From positions 248,001-312,000 of the forward strand of contig CALTBR010000002.1 in the NCBI GenBank assembly GCA_943842425.1: a DNA stretch of 64,000 nt, given 5' to 3'. Positions 28,598-37,200 of this stretch are shown one piece after another. The position numbers and the translations under genes are program-made. Position 1 is the first letter of the stretch, and each line of letters begins with the position of its first letter. This DNA comes from UBA974 sp002292405. Lineage in GTDB: Bacteria > Bacteroidota > Bacteroidia > Flavobacteriales_D > Sanyastnellaceae. The notes below the pieces were generated by a model. The model saw only the letters and a program-made list of their open reading frames with translations, did no database searches and was not told the origin of the DNA.

Positions 28598-30013
28598 ATG
28601 ATGACGAAAACTTACACCTTTTCCTTTGTGACTTTACTGCTTGCTATGACTACCTATACAAGCACTTTGGCCCAAACAGCTGAACTCCTAAGTTCATACA
28701 CTTCTGATAACATTGCTAATATGGCTACTTATTTTCAACTTCCTGCCAGTGTTTATACAGCTGAGTACGGTGTAGATGCATACCGAGTTACTTACGAGAT
28801 GCCCTATCTCGATAGCACGATAACAGTAAGTGGAGCAATGTTCATTCCTATTGGGACTGACGAGGGATGTTCTTTGCCAGTGATTACATACATGCACGGC
28901 ACAATTTTCAAACGGACTGATGCCCCTTCATTTTTATCAGGTGAGGGTAGTTTAGGATACTTAATGTCTAGTCCTGGCTACATTACTCTTATGCCAGACT
29001 ACGTTGGACTTGGAATTTCAGACCTGATGCATCCATATGTACACGCTCAATCTGAAGCAGATGCAGGAGTGTACTTACTTCAAGCAGCAGAGACACTTGG
29101 GTTAGAATTCGGATTCAGCTTTGACGATGAATTTTACTCAACAGGATATTCACAAGGTGGTCATGCGTCAATGGCTTTTTCGAGAGAACTACAAGAAAAC
29201 TGGTCTGAAGAATATCCTTTAACTGCTTCAGCTCCTCTAAGCGGTCCTTATGACATTTCTGGAACTCAATCTATTCAAATAGCTGAAAGTGACACTTACT
29301 CAAACCCAGCTTATATAGCATACAATATCATAGGCTGGAATAGCTACTACGGAAATATATACGAAGACTTAAGCGAAATTTTCCAAGAGCCTTACGCAAC
29401 AGGTTTACCCGCACTGTTCGATGGTGATACTGATGCCGCTACAATTAACGCATACCTTCCTGATTTACTTAGCGATATGCTTCAACAAGGTATCATAGAA
29501 GAACTAACCAACAACCCTGACCACCCATTCAACATCGCAGCTCAGGACAATGACGTCTACCAATGGGTCCCTCTTTCACCGATGAAAATGTACTATTGTA
29601 CAGAAGACGAACAGGTTTTCTATCAGAATGCCCTTGTTGCAGAAGAATGGATGAATGCAAATGGAGCAACTAGTGTGGTAACTTCAAATGGAGGGGCACT
29701 TGATCATGGAGACTGTGCCGGACCAGCAATTATCGGTGGTATGCTGTGGATGCAAACATACCATCAAGAATGTGAAAGTGTTGAAGTCAATGAAATCGAT
29801 GAATTCGTTTGGTCTATAGCTCCTAACCCAGCGATAAATGGAATAACAACTCTTCATGGTTTACCATTAAATGTAAAATGGAAAGTCCGAGATCTTGCCG
29901 GAAGAATGATTCAAATTGGAGAAGGTGTCTCTATCAATTTTTCAGGATTCTCTGAGGGAATGTTCTTGATCGAAACTGAAAAGTGGGGAACAAAAAGAGT
30001 GCTCTTAAACTAA
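28598..30013 (+). CDS. Secreted alpha/beta hydrolase (lipase-like) with T9SS sorting domain
   Basis: 471 residues: signal peptide ending TLAQ, then an alpha/beta hydrolase of the secretory lipase/prolyl-peptidase-like type. The nucleophile elbow is GYSQGG with Ser185; MHGT near residue 100 is an oxyanion-hole-like segment; LDHGDCAG near 368 supplies a candidate His. A T9SS type A sorting domain starts at WSIAPNPAINGI (about residue 407). Expected to hydrolyse esters or lipids at the cell surface or outside. It converges with the M15-like gene, overlapping by 4 bases. Confidence 0.8.
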   Translation: MMTKTYTFSFVTLLLAMTTYTSTLAQTAELLSSYTSDNIANMATYFQLPASVYTAEYGVDAYRVTYEMPYLDSTITVSGAMFIPIGTDEGCSLPVITYMHGTIFKRTDAPSFLSGEGSLGYLMSSPGYITLMPDYVGLGISDLMHPYVHAQSEADAGVYLLQAAETLGLEFGFSFDDEFYSTGYSQGGHASMAFSRELQENWSEEYPLTASAPLSGPYDISGTQSIQIAESDTYSNPAYIAYNIIGWNSYYGNIYEDLSEIFQEPYATGLPALFDGDTDAATINAYLPDLLSDMLQQGIIEELTNNPDHPFNIAAQDNDVYQWVPLSPMKMYYCTEDEQVFYQNALVAEEWMNANGATSVVTSNGGALDHGDCAGPAIIGGMLWMQTYHQECESVEVNEIDEFVWSIAPNPAINGITTLHGLPLNVKWKVRDLAGRMIQIGEGVSINFSGFSEGMFLIETEKWGTKRVLLN

Positions 30014-30861
30014 GGTTTAACTCTTAAAAGGGTGATGTGCATGCACCCTCCTTCAGGAATGATTAAAATTTTCCCTTCTTTTTGATACCGTAGAAGTAGT
30101 TTTTGCATCTCACGAGTGGGGCGGTTACAATTATCGTCTTCGTTTGCTCTATCCATAAAAGCAATATCGAAAGAAGCACCATAACTATGAGTTGATAGAC
30201 TTTTGGTGGCGTTTCTATTTCTTCTTCGTAGGCTTCTTTGTTGATGATCGGTCCTGGTCATAGAAGTTACTCTAAACACAGTTCCTTCAGAATCTGTGCC
30301 TTTTAAAGCATCCGCATAGTCATGCCCCATATTTTCCAAAAGATCTCTAACCTCTGGGAGGAGAACAGCTTTACTGTATTTAAGTCTATCGATTCTATAC
30401 CCCCGTCCATCTGACACCTCAACAAGTTTATTTACACTTAAACCATATGCCAACTCAGAATCATTTTTTACAAAAAAACTACTGGGTAAAGAACGCGCTG
30501 CCGACTGATGTCTTGTATAGGGGTTTTTAGGGACTCTTATGGTTTTCTTACAGCAGCTACAGGGCAGTAAAGATCCTAACTTTACATCTTTAGTCTTTGG
30601 CTCCACAACATCTTCACTGAATACAAATTCATTATTGGATTTCTCCTCTGGAGCCACAGCTAGTTCCTTTTCAGGTAGATTATACCCCTTTAATTTAGAA
30701 ATAGGTTCCGGATGAGACAAGTATTGTTTTTGTTGTGATGGCGTTTCATCATCACTTACTAGAGCAACAACACCACTAGAGCAACCAATTAATATAATCG
30801 CAACTAATATGATCCTATCCCATCTGAAATCTCGATTTACACTTGTACCCATAACATACAA
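30010..30861 (-). CDS. Lipoprotein with M15/LAS-type peptidase-like domain (DUF5715-like)
   Basis: 283 residues with an N-terminal hydrophobic segment ending LIGCSS, a possible lipobox. The C-terminal half carries STHSYGASFDIAF, close to the SxHxxGxAxD zinc motif of VanY/D-Ala-D-Ala LAS peptidases, and a final CMHIT that could supply the last ligand. FRVTSMTRTDHQQRSL precedes it. This looks like the DUF5715/M15-like group of Bacteroidota. Peptidoglycan cleavage is inferred. The Gly-to-Asp spacing is right, but one Ala is replaced by Ser. Confidence 0.65.
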   Translation of the reverse strand: MYVMGTSVNRDFRWDRIILVAIILIGCSSGVVALVSDDETPSQQKQYLSHPEPISKLKGYNLPEKELAVAPEEKSNNEFVFSEDVVEPKTKDVKLGSLLPCSCCKKTIRVPKNPYTRHQSAARSLPSSFFVKNDSELAYGLSVNKLVEVSDGRGYRIDRLKYSKAVLLPEVRDLLENMGHDYADALKGTDSEGTVFRVTSMTRTDHQQRSLRRRNRNATKSLSTHSYGASFDIAFMDRANEDDNCNRPTREMQKLLLRYQKEGKILIIPEGGCMHITLLRVKP

Positions 30862-30978
30862 ATTTCAAGAAAACACTTCACTTTAAAGACGAGCCCTTCA
30901 TAATTTTGCTCACTCTAAACTGTTGAAAGTCTTGAGTAACTATCTTGCATTAATCATTACCAGAGAAAAAACATAAAA

Positions 30979-31155
30979 ATGAAACTTATTTTTTGGACTG
31001 TTTTAAGTAGAATTAATAAACGAATACTTCCTAAAATACATAGGCGACCTGATTTATTAAAGCTATCTCCTTTAGATAAGGCGATCGTTGTATGGAAAAT
31101 AGTTGTTACCTACAATTATTTAGACGCATCTAGAGACAGGAATGTAATCAAATGA
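30979..31155 (+). CDS. Small conserved flavobacterial protein (58 aa)
   Basis: ATG at 30979 opens 58 codons ending TGA at 31155. The product, starting MKLIFWTVLSRINKRILPKI and containing LSPLDKAIVVWKIVVTYN, matches a pattern I associate with a small protein of Flavobacteriales (KINK-x-LLP ... Q-x-AI-x-GWR-x-YVT). It is basic at the N-terminus with a hydrophobic C-terminal helix. Function is unknown. It lies alone between the M15-like gene and the anchor-V protein gene and would be missed by a length cutoff. Confidence 0.55.
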   Translation: MKLIFWTVLSRINKRILPKIHRRPDLLKLSPLDKAIVVWKIVVTYNYLDASRDRNVIK

Positions 31156-31223
31156 ACGAACACGAGGAGGATTTAGTTGATCAACAACTATACATTTAAT
31201 ATGAAAAGTGTAATTTCGCACTC

Positions 31224-32039
31224 ATGAAAAAAATTATCTTCGCAATGTCTGCTGTACCAATCATTGCTTTAAGCCTTCTTTCTAGTTCTGATGGAGTGGC
31301 TGAAGTCCAAAACCAAGACAGAACAGGTGCTCCAGGATCTGCTCAATCTTGCATACAATGCCATAACCAACCAGGGGCTATGACTGCAGAATCAAGCATG
31401 ACTATTACAAATATTATCGGAGATGAGGTATTAACTTACATCGCAGGGGATACATATGAAGTGAGCTTTAATGTAACCTCCAACACAGCGGTAGGTTATG
31501 GGTTTCAAGCCACATCCGTTTTGACTGATGGATCAAATGCTGGAGAATTCACAAATCCTGGAACTTCTGTCCAAATTGAATCAGTAGCTTCGAGACACAT
31601 CGTAGAACAAAGTACTCCTAGTTCTACAGGTATTTTCACAACTACCTGGATCGCACCTGAAACCGGTAGTGGGGAAGTGAGCTTTTATATGTCTGGCCTT
31701 GCTGCAAACCTTCAAAGTCAGACCTTTGGAGATGCATATCATGGCACGTCTTTGTCTATCACAGAAAACACAAGTGGTATCGAGGAACTCAACAGGTTAA
31801 TGGATCAACCAATAGTGTCATCAAATGGGATTTCTATGAATGCTGTAGTAAATGGTATCGTGTCATTGTATGATTTAAACGGTCGCTTAAATTACACTAC
31901 ATCATTAATAGCTAACGAACATTTAACGATAGACGCCAGTGAAATTTGTAACGGAATTCAAATCATTCGTTTCGTACCACAAGATCAATTTTCATTTACC
32001 TTCACTCCACAATCATGGAGAGTCGTAGTCCAGAAATAA
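31224..32039 (+). CDS. Choice-of-anchor V domain protein with CxxCH motif and T9SS-like tail
   Basis: 271 residues: a signal peptide, then GAPGSAQSCIQCHNQPGA, with a c-type heme-binding CxxCH at about residues 43-47, followed by a Reelin-like beta sandwich (FNVTSNTAVGYGFQ) of the 'choice-of-anchor V' type and a degenerate T9SS sorting domain (IVSLYDLNGRLNYT near residue 213). This combination is widespread in Bacteroidota; its function is unknown. A possible -7 element TAATTTCG lies just before the start. The end of the gene overlaps xseA by 25 bases. Confidence 0.75.
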   Translation: MKKIIFAMSAVPIIALSLLSSSDGVAEVQNQDRTGAPGSAQSCIQCHNQPGAMTAESSMTITNIIGDEVLTYIAGDTYEVSFNVTSNTAVGYGFQATSVLTDGSNAGEFTNPGTSVQIESVASRHIVEQSTPSSTGIFTTTWIAPETGSGEVSFYMSGLAANLQSQTFGDAYHGTSLSITENTSGIEELNRLMDQPIVSSNGISMNAVVNGIVSLYDLNGRLNYTTSLIANEHLTIDASEICNGIQIIRFVPQDQFSFTFTPQSWRVVVQK

Positions 32040-33289
32040 ACATATTAGAAGACCGTAGGGTATTCTCCTTATTTCAGCTTAACAGAAGCATTAAAAATGC
32101 TCTTGAAGCTAAAACTGGAAGTGCTGAGTTTTGGGTAAAAGCGGAGATTGCGAAAGTCAGTCACAGTAGATCAGGACATGTTTACTTTGACCTTGTCGAA
32201 GAGAGTAATGGAATACGAAAAGCTGCAATTAAAGCGATGCTTTGGCGTAAAACTTTTGAGAAAGTTAAAGCTGATTTAGGCGAGTCTTATACAAGCGTAA
32301 TTAAAGATGGAAGTGAAATCATATTCCAGTGCAGAGTTAAGTTTAGTGAGATTCATGGTTTAAGCTTAGATATCTCTAAAATCGATTTATCCTTTATGCT
32401 AGGAGAGCTCGAACGTAGAAAAGCTGAAACGTTAGCGAAAGTTAAAGAAAAAGGGCTGCAGCATAAAAACTCAGCACTCAAACTACCTACTGTGCTTCAT
32501 AGAATTGCGCTTATTGGATCTCCTGGCACATCAGGCTTCAGGGATTTCGTTCACCATGTACTTCATAACGAATGGCTATTTAGATTTGAAATAACGGTAT
32601 TCCCTGCTTCCGTTCAAGGGAAAAACGCCGCTGTCCAAATATGCAATTCTCTTGACAAAGCAAATGAATCTAATTCGGATGTTATTGTCCTCATTAGAGG
32701 TGGAGGATCACCTCTAGATCTTGACTGTTTCAATGATGTTCAGTTGGCTATCAAAATAGGGGAACTTACAACTCCAGTACTAACAGGAATTGGTCATGAA
32801 ACAGATTTTTCAATAGCTGATTTTGTAGCTCATCGATATTTTAAGACGCCTACCGACGTAGGTGATTTCGTGGTAGATAAAAGCTTGATGTTTTCGTCTA
32901 TGTTGATAGATATCGCTACTAGAATTGGCAGTAGAAGTAAGACTGTTATTAACCGAGAAAAAACAAATCTAAGTAATGCAAAAACAACATTATTAGATCT
33001 CCCGATAAGACTGCTCCATAAAGAAACATCGTCTTTGGATAAAATAAAGATGGATTTATATCGAGAGTTTCAGCGGGTGTTCACTAAACAGAAAGAAACC
33101 CTATTGAGCCTAGCCACTAGTATGGAGCTTATTAAACCAAAAAACACATTATCTAGAGGATACAGCATTGTTAGGCTTGATGGAAAATCTATCAAAGACT
33201 CTAAAAATCTTAAAAAAGGAGATAATATTGAAATTGAGATGCATAGAGGGAACTTACTTGCTGAAGTTATTCAATGTAAAAACAAATAA
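32015..33289 (+). CDS. xseA: Exodeoxyribonuclease VII large subunit
   Basis: 424 residues. The N-terminal OB fold (FWVKAEIAKVSHSRSGHVYF) is followed by the catalytic domain with VIVLIRGGGSPLDLDCFND and TGIGHETDFSIADFVAH, both XseA hallmarks, then a coiled-coil-rich tail ending LSRGYSIV. With XseB it degrades single-stranded DNA. xseB follows after 6 bases. The ATG at 32015 lies inside the preceding gene, in another frame; the next in-frame starts would cut into the OB fold, so the overlap is probably real. Confidence 0.94.
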   Translation: MESRSPEINILEDRRVFSLFQLNRSIKNALEAKTGSAEFWVKAEIAKVSHSRSGHVYFDLVEESNGIRKAAIKAMLWRKTFEKVKADLGESYTSVIKDGSEIIFQCRVKFSEIHGLSLDISKIDLSFMLGELERRKAETLAKVKEKGLQHKNSALKLPTVLHRIALIGSPGTSGFRDFVHHVLHNEWLFRFEITVFPASVQGKNAAVQICNSLDKANESNSDVIVLIRGGGSPLDLDCFNDVQLAIKIGELTTPVLTGIGHETDFSIADFVAHRYFKTPTDVGDFVVDKSLMFSSMLIDIATRIGSRSKTVINREKTNLSNAKTTLLDLPIRLLHKETSSLDKIKMDLYREFQRVFTKQKETLLSLATSMELIKPKNTLSRGYSIVRLDGKSIKDSKNLKKGDNIEIEMHRGNLLAEVIQCKNK

Positions 33290-33295
33290 AAACAC

Positions 33296-33523
33296 ATGTC
33301 AAATAGTAATAAAACAAAGTCCCTGAAGGATATGAATTATGATGATTCGATCACCGAACTTCAGGAAATACTTTCCTCCCTACAAAATGATGAGCTCTCA
33401 ATAGATGATCTAACAAACACTATTAAACGATCTACAGAACTTCTTGAACTGTGTAATTCAAAACTAAAAAGCACAGAAAAAGAAGTTAATTTAGTCATCC
33501 AAAAACTTGGACTTGGTGATTAA
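33296..33523 (+). CDS. xseB: Exodeoxyribonuclease VII small subunit
   Basis: 75 residues, directly after xseA. MNYDDSITELQEILSSLQND and IDDLTNTIKRSTELLELCNS give the helical hairpin typical of XseB, which binds the tail of the large subunit. Length is normal for the family. Confidence 0.92.
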   Translation: MSNSNKTKSLKDMNYDDSITELQEILSSLQNDELSIDDLTNTIKRSTELLELCNSKLKSTEKEVNLVIQKLGLGD

Positions 33524-33530
33524 CCAGGCC

Positions 33531-34025
33531 TTACTTGTTTTTATTACTTAGACGGTTTAAAATTTCAGCAGAACCACTTGCGCCTCCAGTTTGTTTGAAT
33601 AATTCTTCTTGTTCAGCTTGCTTTAAGAGAGCAGCTGTTTGACTGACTAACATCATTGATTCTCTAATTGATAAAAAAGACTCACAACCCGACATAGAAA
33701 CAGACCAAGCTGCATCTGCTTCCTGATGACCAGTAGGAGTCATACAACCATTCATGGCAACAATTAAAGCTGAATTTAAATCTGAACTCTTTTTATACTC
33801 TCCAGAATTCATTTTCACTGTAAAAGCATCAATTTTAGCTATAGTGTTTGATATGCAGTCACATGCATCTCCGCGTTTAGCATTTATTTCTTCTATTGAT
33901 AGGCGATCACTTAATGAATCATTCCCAGGCTCCAATTCAGAGGAACATCCAAAAATACACAACGACACGACTGTTACAACTGGAATAAAAAATGCAAATG
34001 GTTTAAATAATCTTATAATTGTCAT
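33531..34025 (-). CDS. Hypothetical lipoprotein
   Basis: 164 residues with a lipoprotein signal (lipobox IFGC). The mature part is helical, with paired cysteines (GDACDCISN near residue 52, NGCM, SGCE) that could form disulfides. I do not recognise the family. It converges with xseB (7 bases between stops) and lies 21 bases after the haloperoxidase-like gene in the same direction. Confidence 0.6.
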   Translation of the reverse strand: MTIIRLFKPFAFFIPVVTVVSLCIFGCSSELEPGNDSLSDRLSIEEINAKRGDACDCISNTIAKIDAFTVKMNSGEYKKSSDLNSALIVAMNGCMTPTGHQEADAAWSVSMSGCESFLSIRESMMLVSQTAALLKQAEQEELFKQTGGASGSAEILNRLSNKNK

Positions 34026-34046
34026 AATATGTAGATTAATTTTATC

Positions 34047-36239
34047 TTAGTCACATGATTGACCAAAACGTTGTAAAAAAACAAGTAAATCTTGAGCACC
34101 AATAACTGTTGAGTTGTCCAAATCAAACGGACCAGCCCAACCTAAACCATACGCAGCAAGAAACAACATCAAATCCGATGAGCCTACAACTCCATCATTG
34201 TCAAAATCACAACTACAGTCTTCACTTGGTAAGAACCCTTCACCTCCAAATTCCATTGCCCAGTCAGGGAAAGTTATCGTCTCAGCAAAATTAAATGCAT
34301 TTCTACCAGCATGAATGCCAACATAACGACCTGGAGCATCATCTACAGGTGGATGAATACCTCCCCAAATTCTAGAAAGAGCACTTTCGTTAGAAGCATC
34401 TAGATATGTAGCCCACTGAAGGGTAAGTTCAACAGAAGGACCATCTTCGAATACTAGAAATTGATTTTGAGGTGCGGACCACTCTGCCAGTCCTCCAGGC
34501 CAATAAGCAGAGCCGGTTAACATCTCTAAAAGCTCAGCTGCAGCTCGTGAAAATGTACTGTGACCACTGAAGTATCCAGCAAAAGGTGGTGTTACGAAAC
34601 TTGGTCGTTGGTATGGCCACCATTGCTCAGCTAAAATCCAACCCACACCAGCTTCATCAATTTGAGGAACCTCAATATAATCTGGTCCTTTCCAACTATG
34701 TATTGCAATCTCCCCTACATGATCCTCGCCTCCAAAGTCAGCAAGTGGATGGTCATCATCTACAACTTCAATAAACCCGGGCACTAATGGTAGGCCTGCT
34801 GGATGGTAATTCGGAAGCGTCATATCTGTACTTTGGCCTTTCTCTGCCATATATCGAATAGCTGAAACAGGTCGAATATAATCGTAACAACCTTTGTTGC
34901 TCCAAGCGGCTATTGCACAATCGTGCATAGCGCCAGCTAGAGCTAAGTAGGACTTTACAATGAACTCTTGATCTTCAATGATTGGCCCTTGCCCCCTCCA
35001 CCTATGCTCACCTGATTGTGGAACTAGAATGAAGTCATTAAGGAGAGTAAACCAATGACCAGGGGGCGTCTCAGAATCTGGGCCGTCTGCCCAAAACTCA
35101 GCAATTACTCGTCCATAATCTCCACGAGGAACTATATTAGGTTCATAGGGCAGACCTGTAAATGGATTTTCTTCGTGACCATTTCCGCCGAAAGATCCAT
35201 CTTCATTATGCCAACTCACAAGACCACCTCGCTCCCAATCGTAGAAATTTGCGAACTCTTCAACAGGAGGAGTCTCACCATCATACTTAAGTGAACCAGG
35301 GCTTATATCCCACATCACTCCGTCAGAAGGATCGAGATGCTCAGACCATTTTATCACCATTCCGAATCCCCACTTATATAAGCTCTCATCAAAACTAGAG
35401 GCAACATTGGTGTCTAAATAAACTGGAGGACCAGGATTGTAGTATGTCTTAAACGTACAACTATCTATAACAACATGAGTTAAGTTGGAATCTCTGAGAG
35501 CAAAGCCTTGTACTTCCCCCCACTCAGGGCCCAAAAATGGGGGTACCTCAGTGATAACCTCACCGCTTTGGTCTATAAGAATAGAAAGCTCAATGGCTTG
35601 CCAAGCATTGGGATCAATGATTCCACTTGTCCCAGGTTCTTCTGGCTGAATATTTGGATTTATTGAGGTGTAGCAAGTGCTCGCATAATCACTCGCTTCA
35701 TTCGCTCCGTCTTGCATTCCAAACGCAATAATCTGTTCCGCTAAATAATTTCCAAGAGCAGCCGGTCCGTCATTTATATAATCCGTTGAAACAATTAAAG
35801 TATCAAGATCTTGTGACGCCATTTGAGCATTTATGTTTAAAAGCGTTGAAGGCCACTGAGGAGAATTCATATACCTATGCTTGATCAATCTATATACTCC
35901 ATAGCTCATAGAAACCTCTTGAGCTTTCTTCTTTTCTAAGGAATTCGAAGGAATGTTCGGTTCAAAATTTTCGAAGTCAAATACGCTCGTAAAGCTTCCA
36001 ATCGTATTGCCTAAGAAGTATTGCTCAGAAGATGTTGTATCGTAAGCAGCCCAACAATCATACATGATCGTGCTTGAGTGCATCAGGTTACGGGCGTGAA
36101 CTGTAGGCCTCGCAAAGTCATTCCTAATTGCTTCTAAAACCTGTTCATTCCATGCTATAGCCATGTGATCAGTTTGGGAAAAGTTCACAGAAAAAGTAAG
36201 AATAAACAATATAGATGTAGATAAAATATATCTAAACAT
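34047..36239 (-). CDS. Secreted vanadium-haloperoxidase/PAP2-type phosphatase with dockerin-like tail
   Basis: 730 residues. Signal peptide, then a long helical domain containing SGHSTFSRAAAELL (about residues 559-572) and RIWGGIHPPVDDAPG (about 622-636). These are the second and third phosphate/vanadate-binding motifs of the PAP2 superfamily, in the spacing typical of vanadium-dependent haloperoxidase-like proteins. The tail (673-730) has two EF-hand-like loops, DFDNDGVVGSSDLMLFL and DLDNSTVIGAQDLLVFL, a dockerin-type pair ending SCD. Haloperoxidase or phosphatase activity cannot be separated by sequence alone. Confidence 0.8.
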   Translation of the reverse strand: MFRYILSTSILFILTFSVNFSQTDHMAIAWNEQVLEAIRNDFARPTVHARNLMHSSTIMYDCWAAYDTTSSEQYFLGNTIGSFTSVFDFENFEPNIPSNSLEKKKAQEVSMSYGVYRLIKHRYMNSPQWPSTLLNINAQMASQDLDTLIVSTDYINDGPAALGNYLAEQIIAFGMQDGANEASDYASTCYTSINPNIQPEEPGTSGIIDPNAWQAIELSILIDQSGEVITEVPPFLGPEWGEVQGFALRDSNLTHVVIDSCTFKTYYNPGPPVYLDTNVASSFDESLYKWGFGMVIKWSEHLDPSDGVMWDISPGSLKYDGETPPVEEFANFYDWERGGLVSWHNEDGSFGGNGHEENPFTGLPYEPNIVPRGDYGRVIAEFWADGPDSETPPGHWFTLLNDFILVPQSGEHRWRGQGPIIEDQEFIVKSYLALAGAMHDCAIAAWSNKGCYDYIRPVSAIRYMAEKGQSTDMTLPNYHPAGLPLVPGFIEVVDDDHPLADFGGEDHVGEIAIHSWKGPDYIEVPQIDEAGVGWILAEQWWPYQRPSFVTPPFAGYFSGHSTFSRAAAELLEMLTGSAYWPGGLAEWSAPQNQFLVFEDGPSVELTLQWATYLDASNESALSRIWGGIHPPVDDAPGRYVGIHAGRNAFNFAETITFPDWAMEFGGEGFLPSEDCSCDFDNDGVVGSSDLMLFLAAYGLGWAGPFDLDNSTVIGAQDLLVFLQRFGQSCD

Positions 36240-36379
36240 ATGTAATGCTTTTATGATTGGATAAAGCTATAGCAAATTTAATAAATATAATATTAATGAT
36301 AAATCCAATGTGGGATCTTAAAACTACTTAAAACTAAGGAGGTAATTATAAAGAGCAGGTGGGGAAATCTTTCTAAACA

Positions 36380-36410
36380 TTGTGGACTAAATCAAGCTAA
36401 CTTACTTTTG
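36380..36410 (+). promoter_or_regulatory. Promoter for the C26 peptidase gene
   Basis: TTG at 36380-36382, a 20-base spacer and TACTTTTG at 36403-36410 match the Bacteroidota -33/-7 consensus. Transcription would start almost at the ATG (36415), implying a very short leader. Confidence 0.55.
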
Positions 36411-36414
36411 AAGT

Positions 36415-37200
36415 ATGGATAAACTCCGCCTTTTATTTTTAGTCTTCTTTATTTGCACATTTTCTGCATGTAGTGATAGCAAATATTCATTCAAAGAAAA
36501 GCCTCAATCGATTACAATCGTCCTATCTAAACAAAATAGCTCTTTCTCATACCGTAATTTTATTGAGAAACTCGATACTACAATTGAAATAAATTGGGTT
36601 AACGCATATACGACACCCCTTTCTCAGTTAGCACTAGAGCTTGAAAATGCTGATGGAATCATAATGACTGGTGGTGTAGATATACATCCCGGTCTTTACG
36701 ACAACTCTTTTGACACGATAAGATGTGGGACTATAGACATCGTAAGAGATGAACTCGAAGGAGTGCTTTTAGACTATGCTTTAGAAAAGGGAACTCCGTG
36801 TCTCGGAGTCTGCCGGGGACTTCAATTCATGAACGTACACTTAGGAGGTAGCCTTCACCCTCATCTACCAGACACTCTCAGTAGTATTCACAGGGGACCC
36901 TCTGGCGCAGTAAATCACCCGATTGAAATCGTAAAAAACATCGGTGTATTTGATATCAATGTAGCCGACATATTAGATCCCGTGAGTAATCACCATCAAG
37001 GTATTTCGCGTTTGTCAGAAGATTTAGAAGTTTGGGCTATTGCTCCAGACGGATTGGCAGAGGGTGTACGACACAAGGATACAATCGCTCACCCCTTCTT
37101 CGTCGGAGTTCAATGGCATCCAGAAAGAAGCGGTGATGTAAACTCGCTAGCTATCCCCATTGGTGAAGGATTTCTAAAGTCTGTTTTAAATTATGAATAA
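36415..37200 (+). CDS. Class I glutamine amidotransferase-like hydrolase (peptidase C26), lipoprotein
   Basis: 261 residues with lipobox FSAC. The nucleophile Cys133 sits in CLGVCRGLQFMN and the catalytic His235/Glu237 in GVQWHPERS; MTGGVDIHP near residue 85 supplies the oxyanion region. This is the gamma-glutamyl-gamma-aminobutyrate hydrolase (PuuD-like) group of C26. An exported, lipid-anchored form is common in Bacteroidota; its substrate is probably a gamma-glutamyl compound. The stop overlaps the start of the arylsulfotransferase-like gene by 8 bases. Confidence 0.85.
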   Translation: MDKLRLLFLVFFICTFSACSDSKYSFKEKPQSITIVLSKQNSSFSYRNFIEKLDTTIEINWVNAYTTPLSQLALELENADGIIMTGGVDIHPGLYDNSFDTIRCGTIDIVRDELEGVLLDYALEKGTPCLGVCRGLQFMNVHLGGSLHPHLPDTLSSIHRGPSGAVNHPIEIVKNIGVFDINVADILDPVSNHHQGISRLSEDLEVWAIAPDGLAEGVRHKDTIAHPFFVGVQWHPERSGDVNSLAIPIGEGFLKSVLNYE

